DNA of 64,000 bases from Metridium senile. Lineage: Eukaryota > Cnidaria > Anthozoa > Actiniaria > Metridiidae. The notes under the pieces were generated by a model, which saw only the letters and a program-made list of their open reading frames with translations, was not told the origin of the DNA and ran no database searches. A program made the position numbers and the translations under genes. The stretch is taken from the NCBI GenBank assembly GCA_949775045.1, contig OX459100.1, positions 10,886,331 through 10,950,330 on the forward strand, read 5' to 3'. Each line of letters begins with the position of its first letter. Position 1 is the stretch's first letter. This document shows positions 11,801-22,164 of the stretch, one piece after another.

Positions 11801-13096
11801 GTTTTCAAAGCAGTGAAAGGACGAAATATGACAGTTCAAGGTATTTCTTTATATTTTATTTAAAAATATTAATGTTGTTTTGTAGAATGATTCACTAGCC
11901 GGCATTTGTGCTTTATATAATAACTGTCAAATTAATTATGTATTTCTTGTGTGTGTGTGTGTTTTTTTTTTCATATCACTTCCATTGGCGCAAATTTTTC
12001 TTCAAAATCTGGTGCGTAGGCAACTATTAAATGCTGATTATATCGAAAACGAGCTTGCGACACATTTTTCTTTTCATTTTTGGAATCAGCATTAAATTTC
12101 ACATTAAAAACTGGTAGTTTCAAATTATCTCCAAAAGTAGCAAGTCATCTTAAGATTATATCGGGCATCAATAAACTAGGAATATAATTACGTTCCCTTC
12201 CAAATATGTACCATCCATGTTTTTGATGTCCATCCCCTCCCATAGCTCTTAAATTTCCACCCCACCCCTCGTGGGTCACGCATGGTATATTTCGCTACGC
12301 AATGAAATCGACTCAGTCTTGTCGTAACTCGACAAGTAGATGAACGTGCAGAGAAAGTACACGAAAATCTTCATTGGCGTTCACAGATTAGGACATAATA
12401 CAAGTGAAAGTTGACGATAATGGGCATGCTTCGTCAACTGTGACCAAGTTTTTGTTTGAATAATAATAAAATGTACAGATTTATAGAAATTAATCGAATT
12501 ACTCGTGCGAAATTTTTAACCTTGAAAAATAACTACACTTCTATTTGGTTTACAATACTTTTAAGTTTTTCTAAGACAGATTACCAATCAAAAAAAGCTA
12601 TGTTAATTGTTTAAGATTGATTTCATACGACCAAGATTGGTTATCAGTTGGAAATACGTTCAAATTTTAAATCAGTCAAAATTCTGATCAGGATAAAAAC
12701 AGCTCATTCACGAACAACTTTGGCGCCAAATATGAACTCAACTTTGACTATAGACACGCAAAATACACCTAAAATCTTTCTTACATACAAACAAGAGTCT
12801 GAACTTTTGCTGGCACTAAAAGCTGTTGAAGAAAATTAACGCTTAGTAAATTAATATTACCCTGGTAAGACCACATCGCCTTCTTGGACCAAAAGCTTTT
12901 TGATCCGTCCGTTGACAGTGCTTTTCAACTTTGGCTGCAAATTAAAACCTTTCTGCTCTTCGGATTGACCAAGTCTTTCATACAGAGCTAGAACAGTTCT
13001 TTCTTTAACATCCTGGCCTTCGCTGACTCGCCATTTGATAAGTTTCGCGGAGAACGATGAAGAAATTGTAACGTTATTTTCTCCACTGTCCGCCAT
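2120..13096 (-). CDS. CTDP1: RNA polymerase II CTD phosphatase FCP1/CTDP1
   Basis: Exons (plus coordinates, read right to left): 12861-13096, 10925-11017, 9150-9240, 7235-7360, 6438-6679, 4073-5352, 2120-2823. All junctions are GT-AG and phases agree; the total is 2772 bp, 923 aa (human about 961). Exon 1 holds the biotinyl-lipoyl-like N-terminus (residues 1-78). Exon 2 has the CEH...C..CG zinc-like motif. Exon 4 has the catalytic VVDLDQTMIHTT (D164/D166 of DxDxT). Exon 5 carries the rest of the FCPH fold (SRLYAHTIA, HRIRSRDDC) and exon 6 opens with MVCIIDDR. The BRCT domain is at about 768-861. The enzyme removes phosphate from the polymerase II C-terminal repeats to recycle the polymerase, in the nucleus. 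Oddities: a long acidic repeat region in exon 6, and a C-terminus whose last 16 residues come from antisense of the neighbouring duplicated gene, with no acidic RAP74-binding tail visible. The start codon sits in AAGATGGCGG, typical of a YY1-type initiator. Confidence 0.93.
2867..3470. repeat. ATC-rich minisatellite in last CTDP1 intron
   Basis: About five imperfect units of roughly 105-130 bp. Each is made of an ATC microsatellite, ACAATCAACACAAGACTATC and a TATTAATATAT block. It lies in the intron 2824-4072. The remaining intron sequence (3470-4072) shows nothing recognisable. Confidence 0.85.
4690..5150 (-). repeat. Coding minisatellite in CTDP1 exon 6
   Basis: Imperfect tandem units of about 20-30 codons built around VEEGET, KEGNGNAN and ENSANKD. 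They make a highly acidic, Glu/Asn/Lys-rich linker between the phosphatase and BRCT domains. DNA-level similarity between units is high, so copy number is likely to vary between alleles. Confidence 0.85.
5553..5846. mobile_element. Fold-back MITE with 9-bp target duplication (MULE-like)
   Basis: The arms begin CATCCTCGGGAACCCAGGGG and end with its reverse complement; each arm is about 110 bp around a short AT-rich centre (GTCGACC...GGTCGAC). Flanking direct repeats GGATTAAAA lie at 5544-5552 and 5847-5855. A 9-bp duplication is typical of the Mutator superfamily. It lies in the CTDP1 intron 5353-6437; the rest of that intron (5880-6430) is purine-rich GAAA/AAGG sequence. Confidence 0.85.
6680..7234. 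other. CTDP1 intron between the two catalytic exons
   Basis: AT-rich single-copy sequence. I see no repeat, RNA or extra exon in it. Confidence 0.5.
7469..8660. repeat. ~109-bp minisatellite carrying repeated splice-donor motifs
   Basis: Eleven tandem units. Each has a TAATGATGATGGCTTGTTAAG-like stretch followed by GGTGAGTGACAACTTTGAAA and an AAACAAGACACAAGAAGAA block. Eight of the eleven keep an exact GTGAGT after AAG/ATG on the plus strand, which is antisense to CTDP1. It lies inside the intron 7361-9149. Confidence 0.92.
9241..10924. other. CTDP1 intron: G-rich tract and ATC-rich sequence
   Basis: It holds a GGGA/GGGAGG purine tract (9300-9370), a CTCCCC tract facing it (10140-10195), and an imperfect ATC/ATT microsatellite region (10215-10670). 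The two tracts end in related AGCCTGC/AGGCT sequence (…AAAGTTAGCCTGCATAGC and …CAGGCTACGCAGGCTAAAATAAAG), so 9275-10215 may be one inverted-repeat insertion. Confidence 0.5.
11101..11561. mobile_element. TA-flanked TIR element (Tc1/mariner-type MITE)
   Basis: The termini are CAGTAAACACCCACAGTCAA and the inverse, ending GGTGTTTACTG, each next to TA. AAGAACC is repeated inside, with a second hairpin at about 11170-11220 (AAGAACCTGTTT...AAACAGGTTCTT). It has no transposase. It lies in the CTDP1 intron 11018-12860; the rest of the intron shows no feature. Confidence 0.8.
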
Positions 13097-13615
13097 CTTG
13101 TTTTTTTTTCGCTTTCGCGCGTCACATAGCGAAAAATGTCACGGTGGGGGAGGGGTTGGGAATTACACATCAGGGGAGTGGGTAAGGCAGTGCCTACCTT
13201 TAGTTTCATTTATTATTATATTTTATTATTTTTTCAATATCTTTGCTCTAAAAAATAGGATATTCCTAGGTATGACATACGATATATCTGTCCTCAGTAT
13301 AGTAACTTTTCTTGGTTTTACATACATTTTGTCTCGTCTCTCGTCTAGCCTTGTCTCTTGGTTTTACATAAATCCGATGACTCAGAATCACTCCCTTTCA
13401 AGCGAAAAACAACTATTCACTACTATTCCAAATTCCGCATTTACACCGGAAGTGAGCTCAGAAGCGTGATCATGGCTATCACAGGTTGTCAGCGCATTGC
13501 AACACACATTACTTCCGGGACCTCGATTGCTCAACTTTTACATTCTGCTCAAACAAGTTTGACCAGCCTAAAACATATATATCCGATCTACAGACTATCG
13601 ATTTCTTTACTGATC
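13097..13615. promoter_or_regulatory. Shared head-to-head promoter region
   Basis: 519 bp lie between the CTDP1 start codon (minus) and the start of the membrane-protein gene (plus). The CTDP1 side has a CpG-containing patch (TTTCGCTTTCGCGCG) and AAGATGGCGG over the ATG. No TATA box stands out. Bases 13505-13615 are also present before the left copy, so that copy may keep only the proximal part of the promoter. Confidence 0.5.
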
Positions 13616-15576
13616 ATGGCTTTTAGAGATATCGTGTTTTGCACGCTTTTGATCTTTTCGTTTGCATCAGTGCAAAATTTGCTTGCCCAAACTACGTGTT
13701 CACGAATACTCTTCAAGAACATCGACGAGAATAGTAACCCATGGGTGCAAATTGAAGGAGTCTATGAATCCACAACTTTCCATCATGGTTTTCCGGTCTA
13801 CAAGAAGCAAGATTCTAACCTTGTCTTTTATTACAATTACGATGCATCAAAAGGAGTAAAAGCTCTCTTTTTTGGACGAAAAATTGGCGAGGTTTTAGGG
13901 CTTGCTGCGCCAACTTACTCCAACTTTGATCCCTCTGGCTGGTTGACAACAAACACTGATATGAACGACCTTTTCCGCGATGTTATTAAAACATGGACGT
14001 ACTACTCTCCATTGGATAAAACTTTCAAAGAATTGAACAGTAACATGAAAGCTGTTTGCGTGGACGAAGACATGTTTAGATGTGACTCGGAGAGGGTCTA
14101 CTTCAACGACACGATTGCTTCCGGTTCTTTGATCACGAATGACTCTCAAACTGATTTCTTTGCAAAACTGCCTGGCATCTATCACTCTATTCGTCCAGTT
14201 TATAAACACAACAAACAGAATTGGTATCTTTATTATAATAGTGGCTACTGGGTGGTTGGTAGTAGTTATCAACATCTGACCGGAAGTAAAAATGGTCAAA
14301 TCGGAAGTGAAATGCTTCGAGTTGAAGATCGAGCCTTTAGACCTGAATATGTGACCAATACATGGAGCGTCAGGATGGGAAATCTTTGGTCTCCAGTTGA
14401 TGCCCTTAGACTACTCTGTCGAGGCTTCTCTAACGGAAAGGACCAATGTCAAAGGTCTTCAGTATGTCAAAACTCAGGAAAGTGCATATACACAAAACGA
14501 AATGAAACTTTCTGTGCATGCGTTGATGAGTATTATGGGCTGCATTGTGAGAAAAAAACGCTTTGTTCTATTCCTGGGAAGCCTGCTTCGTCTGTAAGTG
14601 TTTTTTGGAACGGCCGACGGCCTGACGACGTCGCTACGAGTTTCTGTACGATCGGTTATCGATTACAGCCAATGGAGTATTACGTATGTGAGTCACGTGG
14701 CAACCACAGAGGTGATTGGTATCTCGAGTCCAAAGCAAGCTGTCAGGCTAACATCGACAACAAAAACAATAACAACAACAATAATAATAATAACAACAAC
14801 AACAACAATAATAACAACAACAATAACAACAACAATGATAATAACAACAACAACAATAATAATAACAACAATAACAACAATAATAATAATAACAACAATA
14901 ATAACAATAACAATAATAACAACAACAATAATAATAACAACAACAACAATAACAACAACAATAATAATAACAACAACAATAATGATTGGGATCCCGATCT
15001 AGATTTCCTTATGTTCTTCGGTCCGTGTTTGGCATTCACCGCAATCATCCCTGTATTCATCTGGCTGGGAATCGTTTGTAGTAAAATATGCCACGCCCGT
15101 AAAACCACAGAGTCACAGTCTCCTGAGCGAGTTAATGCCGTCTCGATCATTGCAAGCGATCGATACTGGGTACTACTTCGAATCTACTCTGCTTTCCTTA
15201 ACTTTGTATTTTGGCCTTGGTTTATTTTTGTCCTGGTGTGTGCATCATCTAAAGAACTAGTGGCAGTCCACTACAACTTGTTCTACTGTGGTATTGGGAT
15301 ATGTGTGTTCTGTGCGCTCTTTGTGGCTATTGAAGGCTATATTAGTACCCAACGCATCGCTCTACAGCATATAGTCCCATGGGAATATATATCAAACTTG
15401 CATAAAACCTTTCCTAAAGTTACAATAGTGATTGAGAGGTATAATCGGAAGAGCTATGAAGTAAGTCGAACATACAACGGCTTCATCTACAGAGAGACTA
15501 AATACAGAAAAGTAAATCGTAAATTTATGCGTGAGGCTTTTCCTTATTCTTCTGCAATTGACGAATCACAGACATA
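13505..15576 (+). repeat. Right unit of the direct segmental duplication
   Basis: Pairs with 1-2171. The match stops within a Tyr codon at 15576, and the gene continues for another 658 bases, so this copy is the likely parent. Confidence 0.95.
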
Positions 15577-16234
15577 CGTGCCTTTCAAAATGGAGTTGAC
15601 AAGGTTACGACTATTTTTAGATGTAAGTCTTGGAGATGAAGCTACGAAGTCTGCTTACACTGCCCAAGAGCAAAGTCTCGTAGCACGCACAAGTAACGAA
15701 AATACCTTTTACGAACTATCACGTGATGACAGCGTGCCGTATTTCTACGATCACGTGCTGTTGTGCCCAGACCCTAACTCATTGCCTTGGTGGATGAGTG
15801 AGGCTATGTTCTGGTGCGCTACTCTGTTTCAGCTCTCATGGGTTTACAGAGCTTGTTTTAATTCTGCAACAGGTGTTAAACAATATACTGTAAAAAAGAA
15901 AGTTTTCCACAATACTAGCTCATCTGGTGAAACCAGTTATGCAAGTAACTCAGATTTTCCCTGTCAGGCTGAAATTGGCTACCAAACCACAAGTGGACAA
16001 TCTGGAATTTCATATCTTGAAGGAAGTTATGCCGACGCAAATCACCAAACTGGCCAAATCTCTTGTACTAGTTCAAAAACTGGTAATTCGGGTTTTCCTG
16101 GCCAAGCTCAAGTGAACAATCAAGGTGTGGATGTCGATTTACCAAAAAGCCAAATTACTGGACAAGAAAAAGAGGCACTTCTTGGGTGTCCTGGTCCTGG
16201 TCAATCAGCTACAAACACTTACAAGACAATATAG
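13616..16234 (+). CDS. EGF-containing membrane protein with TMEM151-like domain
   Basis: Predicted 872 aa, no intron. The reading frame is open further upstream (from 13358), but the ATG at 13616 begins a good signal peptide ending near LLAQ. Order of parts: ectodomain with two related blocks (VYES...PVYKKQ and IYHS...PVYKHN), an EGF-like module (about 273-307, six Cys), a Cys-rich sushi-like stretch, Asn-rich linker (about 379-456), hydrophobic segments near 463-486, 510-532 and 545-566, then a cytoplasmic-type stretch with the pattern of the TMEM151 family (LRLFLDVSLGDEATKSAY..Q, DSVPYFYDHVLL, PNSLPWW, fourth segment FWCATLFQLSWVYRACF at about 725-746) and a Ser/Gly/Gln-rich tail. TMEM151 proteins have no assigned biochemical role, so none is given here. 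An intronless gene could be an old retrocopy. The family call comes from recalled TMEM151 conservation and needs a profile search. Confidence 0.85.
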   Translation: MAFRDIVFCTLLIFSFASVQNLLAQTTCSRILFKNIDENSNPWVQIEGVYESTTFHHGFPVYKKQDSNLVFYYNYDASKGVKALFFGRKIGEVLGLAAPTYSNFDPSGWLTTNTDMNDLFRDVIKTWTYYSPLDKTFKELNSNMKAVCVDEDMFRCDSERVYFNDTIASGSLITNDSQTDFFAKLPGIYHSIRPVYKHNKQNWYLYYNSGYWVVGSSYQHLTGSKNGQIGSEMLRVEDRAFRPEYVTNTWSVRMGNLWSPVDALRLLCRGFSNGKDQCQRSSVCQNSGKCIYTKRNETFCACVDEYYGLHCEKKTLCSIPGKPASSVSVFWNGRRPDDVATSFCTIGYRLQPMEYYVCESRGNHRGDWYLESKASCQANIDNKNNNNNNNNNNNNNNNNNNNNNNNNDNNNNNNNNNNNNNNNNNNNNNNNNNNNNNNNNNNNNNNNNNNNNNNNNDWDPDLDFLMFFGPCLAFTAIIPVFIWLGIVCSKICHARKTTESQSPERVNAVSIIASDRYWVLLRIYSAFLNFVFWPWFIFVLVCASSKELVAVHYNLFYCGIGICVFCALFVAIEGYISTQRIALQHIVPWEYISNLHKTFPKVTIVIERYNRKSYEVSRTYNGFIYRETKYRKVNRKFMREAFPYSSAIDESQTYVPFKMELTRLRLFLDVSLGDEATKSAYTAQEQSLVARTSNENTFYELSRDDSVPYFYDHVLLCPDPNSLPWWMSEAMFWCATLFQLSWVYRACFNSATGVKQYTVKKKVFHNTSSSGETSYASNSDFPCQAEIGYQTTSGQSGISYLEGSYADANHQTGQISCTSSKTGNSGFPGQAQVNNQGVDVDLPKSQITGQEKEALLGCPGPGQSATNTYKTI
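14750..14983 (+). repeat. (AAC/AAT)n tract coding poly-Asn, right copy
   Basis: 78 codons, Asn with a few Ile, Asp and Lys. It is 33 codons shorter than the tract in the left copy, while the flanking sequence is nearly identical. Confidence 0.95.
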
Positions 16235-16929
16235 AGCATTGTCAATTCACCTAACAGGAAAGCAAAGCAAGATGTTGATTGGCAAGCGTTGTATCTGAAC
16301 TGCTGGCTGGATAATTTGTGGCACAATCCTATAATACAATCTAAAATATTGTAAAACAGCTATATGCGGTATACACCATATATATACAGTACTATCATAT
16401 CATTTCTACTAGTTTATTACATCATTTATATTAGTTAAGGTTATTATATATATATTATTCTATTAATAATTCTTCAGCTTATTAGTAACAAGGTATGGTT
16501 TTTAATAATATTATTGAAATATTTTCAGAACAACCACAAACAGTGATATTCAAATATAGAGGTTCATTAGTGATATATCAGTTGCTGTTGTGTAGGGGGG
16601 GGGGGGGGGGGGGGGAGATTTCTATTGGCGTAAAAAGAGGATGTTATTTTTCAACAAAAAAAAGAGAGCAACTAACTGTATGGGCCTTTTATTTACCAAG
16701 GTTGGCACCATCTTCGGAAGGTGAATTATTTGTGGTCACTAATTCATTATTCCTGCCCATTTTTTCTCCATAATTTTCTCCATGATTTGTTTATTTTATG
16801 AAACCGCCATGGTGCGTCTACCTCTACTTGTTCTCAGATGGGTATCAATGATTATGTTTGTTCTTATCAGTTCAAGGATGTGATACAAAACTCTCGTCAC
16901 AAAAGGACGTGTCTAGATAGCAATAACCA
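16235..16929. other. 3' flank of the membrane-protein gene
   Basis: AT-rich, with TA-repeat stretches (16375-16470) that could include polyadenylation signals, and a run of about 22 G at 16596. No gene seen. Confidence 0.4.
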
Positions 16930-17260
16930 CAGCCCAGGGGGTACTCCCTTTGTCCAAGGTGTAGGGGTGATCGGCGGAGGTTTTGAAAACGAACCCTAAA
17001 AGGTACGCACAGATTAAAATAACTGTTAAAACCTTGTTGATTTCAACCCCTAAAAGGTACGGAAGTACGCTGTTCTTGCCAGCCAAGCTTATTTTTAGCA
17101 ACGAAGCAGAATAAAAATGACCCTTAAAAGACGGACTCATGTTACATAACTGCTTTTAAGCCAGAACCCTAAAAGGACCCTAAAAGGTACGCACAGGAAA
17201 TATTTTCAACCCTAAACTGGTACACCGATCACCCGTACCACTTGGACAAATGGAGACCAC
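16930..17260. mobile_element. Short inverted-repeat element with CCTAAAAGGTACG units
   Basis: The left end GGGGGTACTCCCTTTGTCCA and right end TTGGACAAATGGAGACC are roughly inverted, with GTGATCGG / CCGATCAC inside. Between them CCCTAAAAGGTACG occurs about four times. No coding frame. Confidence 0.5.
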
Positions 17261-17465
17261 ACGCGCTCCAACTTCTATAAGAAATATATTACATGAATTA
17301 CCAAATTTCTTAAAGTGCTAGTCTTACCAAAATAAAAATTAATGAAATATGCTTTCATGTATTTGTCATTGTCAAAATGATTATAAATTACAAAGATAAA
17401 CAAAATTGATATAGAAAAAGATTTGTTTTGAGTCTAAATTTCATGTGAGAGATCGCATAAATCCC

Positions 17466-17741
17466 GTCCGCCATTAATATGCAAAGCAATTCCCTATAGA
17501 CCAGAAAGCCATCTTGTGACGTCATATGCTCCACGGCATTTTCTTGTTACATACTTGTTACACACTGATTCAAGCAATGGCAAACAACAATTCAACTGTA
17601 ACACATAAAGAAGACGATGACAGTTTATTCACGCAAAAAGAACACTGTAAACGCTACTACAAACTCGTGTTTTATTTGCCGCGATGGAGCATATGACGTC
17701 ACTTCCTGAGCTGTCCGGCACGAACGCGATTAATGGCGGAC
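17466..17741. mobile_element. Inverted-repeat MITE
   Basis: Ends GTCCGCCATTAAT and ATTAATGGCGGAC are exact inverses. Inner arms share TGACGTCATATGCTCCA and its complement. No coding capacity. Confidence 0.65.
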
Positions 17742-18023
17742 TCAAAAACACGAAATTCATTCGGCTAAAAAGACATCTTCCCGGTCGCGTATCAACACAA
17801 AAATTAGACAGAAGACTATTCAGTATGTGCATTTTATTCAGTATAATTTAAAAAAAAAATATTTTTTTGATAAGACTAGCACTTTCACATTATATGTAAA
17901 AGACCGAACAGGCCAGAGGCAGCCCAAACTATTCTATCCGAGGATTTTTTTAATGACAATAAAGTTATTTTTAAACGCGCGCCGAGCGCCATATTGGAAT
18001 ATATGGAATATATATATATATAT

Positions 18024-18100
18024 CTTATTAGACAGTTTGATATGTAATATGGCTGGATATTTTACGAGTGAAACGCTGTATTTTGACGATATTTTTGTGC
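18024..18100. mobile_element. Half copy of hairpin family A
   Basis: TTATTAGACAGTTTGATATG then GGCTGGATATTTTACGAGTG matches one arm of the hairpin at 28558-28696. The second arm is absent. A poly-G run (18346-18363) follows downstream. Confidence 0.65.
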
Positions 18101-19097
18101 CTTATTTTCACACTAAGAGCGGTTCAACTAATGCAAATGTAATACTTAAAATGTTGAATACGTTGGATTTAAAAGTTTCTAACCTTAAAAGGTTTTAGAA
18201 AACATCGCTATGCTCAGTAAAATGAGAAAACAAATCGATAGATTAATGCATATAATTTAAAACACATCCTGTGTACAACTAACATTTCAAATTCAATTTC
18301 TCCATAAGATGCTTTTTCTGGAAAAAAAATTAAAGAAGGAGGGGTGGGGGGGGGGGGGGGGGGGTGGCCTGTTTCTCTTTAATATTCCTCGAGTAGAGCC
18401 CTCCCCAGAGGCATAAATAATGAACAGTCCCTTAGTAGGGGAATGTTTGCACCAAAACTCAGGATGTCCCTTTCATTTGTGGAATAAATTATGCTATGAG
18501 AAATTCCTTATTTCTTCGCTAACAGCATTGTTATGAAGGGCGTCAAAGCACAGAATGATGGAAAACTATATTATCGCAGTATAGTTCAGTTTGAAATTCT
18601 ATTAGGAGAAATGTCGCACCAAAACACAGGATGCCCATTTCATTTTTGGCTAATTTTTTGAATATATTATTTTTTGAAAAATTCCTCATTTCTCCGATGA
18701 TAATATCAACATAAAAAAATTAAAACAAAGAAAGATGTAAAACCATCTGGGCAATTTTCCTCTTTGAGCTATTGACGGAAATTTCGCACCAAACTGTTCA
18801 GGATATGTCTTGCTAAATTTTAAGAATGGGCGAGGAAATAACTGCGTCGGTTTTTCTACGGAATATATTGGATTTTAAAAATGCATAGTAATTAAACAAG
18901 TGTTTTTTTTTGTTGGTGTATCTAGAGATAAAATGACTATGATTGCATTTCCTTTGGTTCGTTCCAAAAACAAAAATTATTTTTTGGCGAAGGTTTCCCC
19001 CGGAGGTTTCCCCCGGAGGTTTCCCGACCAATCCACTTTCAATTTTGCACGTGACCCCATGATGCATTTCGTCTAATATCACGCGGCATTTTCAAAA

Positions 19098-19625
19098 TGG
19101 CGAGGGTTCTGAGGAAAGTTTTCCAAAACACTTCTATAGCACGGTAGGTCTTGCTAAAATGCCAAAAATATATCACTAAATTTTAGTTAAGAACTTTACT
19201 CATCTTTTTGGTACGATTTTGGTAACTTTTCTACTCGAAAAGTAGCAATTTTTTCGATTTTTTATTCGAAGCAAAGATTGTCAATTTCACTTTTCCACGA
19301 GGTTCGACTGCGTGACTGCGAAAAAATCGCTTTTTCTTTGCCATTGCTCTGTCAAAATTATAGGAATTCGCATATTTTCGATTTATAAGCGTTTTTCTAA
19401 AAGATGTTGTGTTATTTGGGAGCATGTTTTTAAGTTTTGATTGTTTATTGTTTTGCAGAGACTGGGCTCCGTCTAGGTGTCAACTTCGACTGAAGGTTTG
19501 CAAACATTTTGATGGAGAAACCTCAAGTTTGGAAATATTTTACAGCTGAATACCTTCATTGACAACTGAGAGAGAGACTAAACAAAGTGGTGAACTACAA
19601 AACAGGGCTGTATGTGTTTGGTGTT
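19098..19625 (+). other. Possible first exons of an unrecognised plus-strand gene
   Basis: ATGGCGAGG at 19098 opens a short Arg-rich, transit-peptide-like frame (MARVLRKVFQNTSIAR) ending at CG|GTAGGT. After TTTTGCAG at 19458 the frame continues (DWAPSRCQLRLK). A third open piece, RLNKVVNYKTGLYVFGVG, ends at a good GTGAGT donor near 19625. VYVFG-type strands occur in RCC1 repeats, so a mitochondrial RCC1L-like protein is conceivable. I found no further exons that confirm it. Confidence 0.2.
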
Positions 19626-20404
19626 GGTGAGTACATGAAGTTTTTTGTGTCTGTTTTGCATTTGCTGTTGCTCAGTTGTTTAACTGTAGGCACTATAAAA
19701 ATAGACCATTATTTCAAGGAAGTTTTGCTTTTTATATTCACTGGGAATTGTTTATCTTTACGTAGAATACAATAAGTCTAATAATTAATATTAACTATTT
19801 AAGATAAAGTTAGCATTCACTCATAAACAGCTGATAATGCTGATGATGATATTAGTAATGATAATGATGACAATTATAATATTAAGGCTAATATGAAACA
19901 TTAATAATAAAAGTGATACTGATAAAATTATTATTTACATTAGAACGTTTTTGTTTAACCCACTTTTAACATGCAAATGAGCATTTTTCCTTGGGCCACA
20001 AGGCACTGAAATTCTTTGCAAATTTAGCAAATTAATATGTGTTTTTATTTTATTTGTTTTGTTAATCACCTCATTAGCATGTTATTTCAAACATATGCTC
20101 ATGTGCATGTTAAAAGTGGGTTGTACGAAAAACATTATTGATTAAATTAATAATTTGAAATGAAATTCTTGAAGTTGTTGAATTATTTATGCATGAAGTT
20201 GTATTAATGATTATATCAAAAAATTGAAAGTTGTTATTTAGTCATGGGTACATGGCCCTACATATAAAAGTTATCTAAACACTTTAAAAAAGAAACAGCT
20301 TTTCCCAAAATGAACAAATTGAAAAGAAAAAGACAGAGAAAGTTGATTAGACAGATCAATATTCATTATGAGACAAGAGTACAAATCTTCCATGAAGGCA
20401 ACAG

Positions 20405-20995
20405 ATGACAACTGAAGATACAGATTATGAGAAAAGAGTACAAAGTAGTCTAGGACGAAGGCAACAGAAGACAACTGAAGATACAGATTATGAGACAAGA
20501 GTACAAAGTAGTCTTGGACGAAGGCAACAGATGACAACTAAAGATACAGATTATGAGACAAGAGTACAAAATAGTCTAGGACAAAGGCAACAGATGACAA
20601 CTGAAGATACAGATTATGAGACAAGAGTACAAAGTAGTCTTGGACGAAGGCAACAGATGACAACTGAAGATACAGATTACGAGACTAGAGTACAAAGTAG
20701 TCTTGGACGAAGGCAACAGATGACAACTAAAGATACAGATTATGAGACAAGAGTACAAAATAGTCTAGGACAAAGGCAACAGATGACAACTGAAGATACA
20801 GATTATGAGACAAGAGTACAAAGTAGTCTTGGACGAAGGCAACAGATGACAACTGAAGATACAGATTATGAGACTAGAGTACAAAGTAGTCTTGGACGAA
20901 GGCAACAGATGACAACTAAAGATACAGATTATGAGACAAGAGTACAAAGTAGTCTTGGACAAAGGCAACAGACGACAACTAAAGATACGATACAG
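20405..20995. repeat. 63-bp minisatellite with open frames
   Basis: About nine and a half units encode, in one plus frame, a 21-residue repeat (TTEDTDYETRVQSSLGRRQQ + M/K). Units vary in a three-unit cycle (E/SSLGR, E/SSLGR, K/NSLGQ), which indicates higher-order duplication. The antisense frame is also open because the unit length is a multiple of three. No signal for a real gene surrounds it. Confidence 0.9.
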
Positions 20996-21004
20996 ATTAT
21001 ATAA

Positions 21005-22110
21005 TTTTCTTTAAAAAAGTTCCAAGATGTGCTTTCATTTGGGAAACAGGAGCTCAAACAATCTTCTATCAAGGCAAATCATTTTGTCTTATAATAACAA
21101 CAATTCAAAATCTTTTCTTAACTGTATATGAAACGTTTTCTAAAACAATGTATAGCAAATGGGATTGAGAGTACAACCCATCAGAAAGATAGATATCCTT
21201 TCTGATAAAATTGTGAAAAGAAAGCACAAGCTACATCGTCAGTGAAGGCTACAGATGACAACTCAAGATACAAACTATTCAAAACTTTCTAGAAACATTT
21301 CTAACAGAATATGAATTATTTTTTACTAAAACTGAACGAAAAAAGCTTGAATAAAATAAAAGAAGAAGAAGTTGAGAGAGTCAAACACATCAGAATGATT
21401 GGTATTCTTCACTAGCTTACAGTGAAGGCAACAGATGACGACTCAAGATACAAACTTTTCTAAAATGTGACATGTTTTCTAAATACATATGACAATGTTT
21501 TCTAAAGCAGAATGAAAAAAGAGAAAACTTTTTAGTAAAATGCACAAAGAAAAAGTAGATGGATAGTTAAACCCATCACAAAGATTGATATTCTTTTTGA
21601 TAAAGTTGGGAACAGAAAGCACAAGTTTGTCTACAGTAAAGGCAACAGATTTAGACTCAAACAACTAGAACTTTCCAGAAACATGACAATGTTTTCTAAA
21701 TAGCTTTTTAGCAAAATACACAAGCAAAAAGTAGATTAAGAATCCAACCCATCTGAAAGATTGGTATTCTTTTTGATAAAACAGAAAGCACAAGTTTGTG
21801 TACAGTAAAAGCAACAGATTTAGTCTCAAGATACAAACAACTTACTAGAATTTTCCAGAAACATGACAATGTTTTCTAAAATAGCTTTTCAAAATACATA
21901 AGAAAAAGTAGATTGAGAATCCAACCCATCTGAAAGATTGTGTTTTTTTGATAAATAGTTGGAAAACAAGACTAAAAACTAATCTTCTGTGAAGGCTGCA
22001 GATAACAAAGGATACAAACTCTTTTAATTGAAAAAACAATTTTAAAAATCTGATTTCAAAGATGGACATAAAAGCTTTCTCACTACAAGTATATTTTAAA
22101 GACAATAAAA
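21005..22110. repeat. Degenerate copies around the minisatellite
   Basis: Diffuse repeats of GGCAACAGATGACAACTCAAGATACAAAC and AACCCATCNGAAAGATTGNTATTCTTT spaced about 190 bp apart. They look like diverged long units related to the 63-bp array. No gene seen. Confidence 0.6.
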
Positions 22111-22164
22111 TTGATAAAAAAAAAAGAAAATGGTCCTTTATAAGAAAGCAGGACAACTGACATA

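Noticed and set aside
13358..13615. Upstream extension of the membrane-protein frame
   Set aside because: The extra 86 codons lack a signal peptide and would place the clear signal peptide internally; the ATG at 13616 is the better start.
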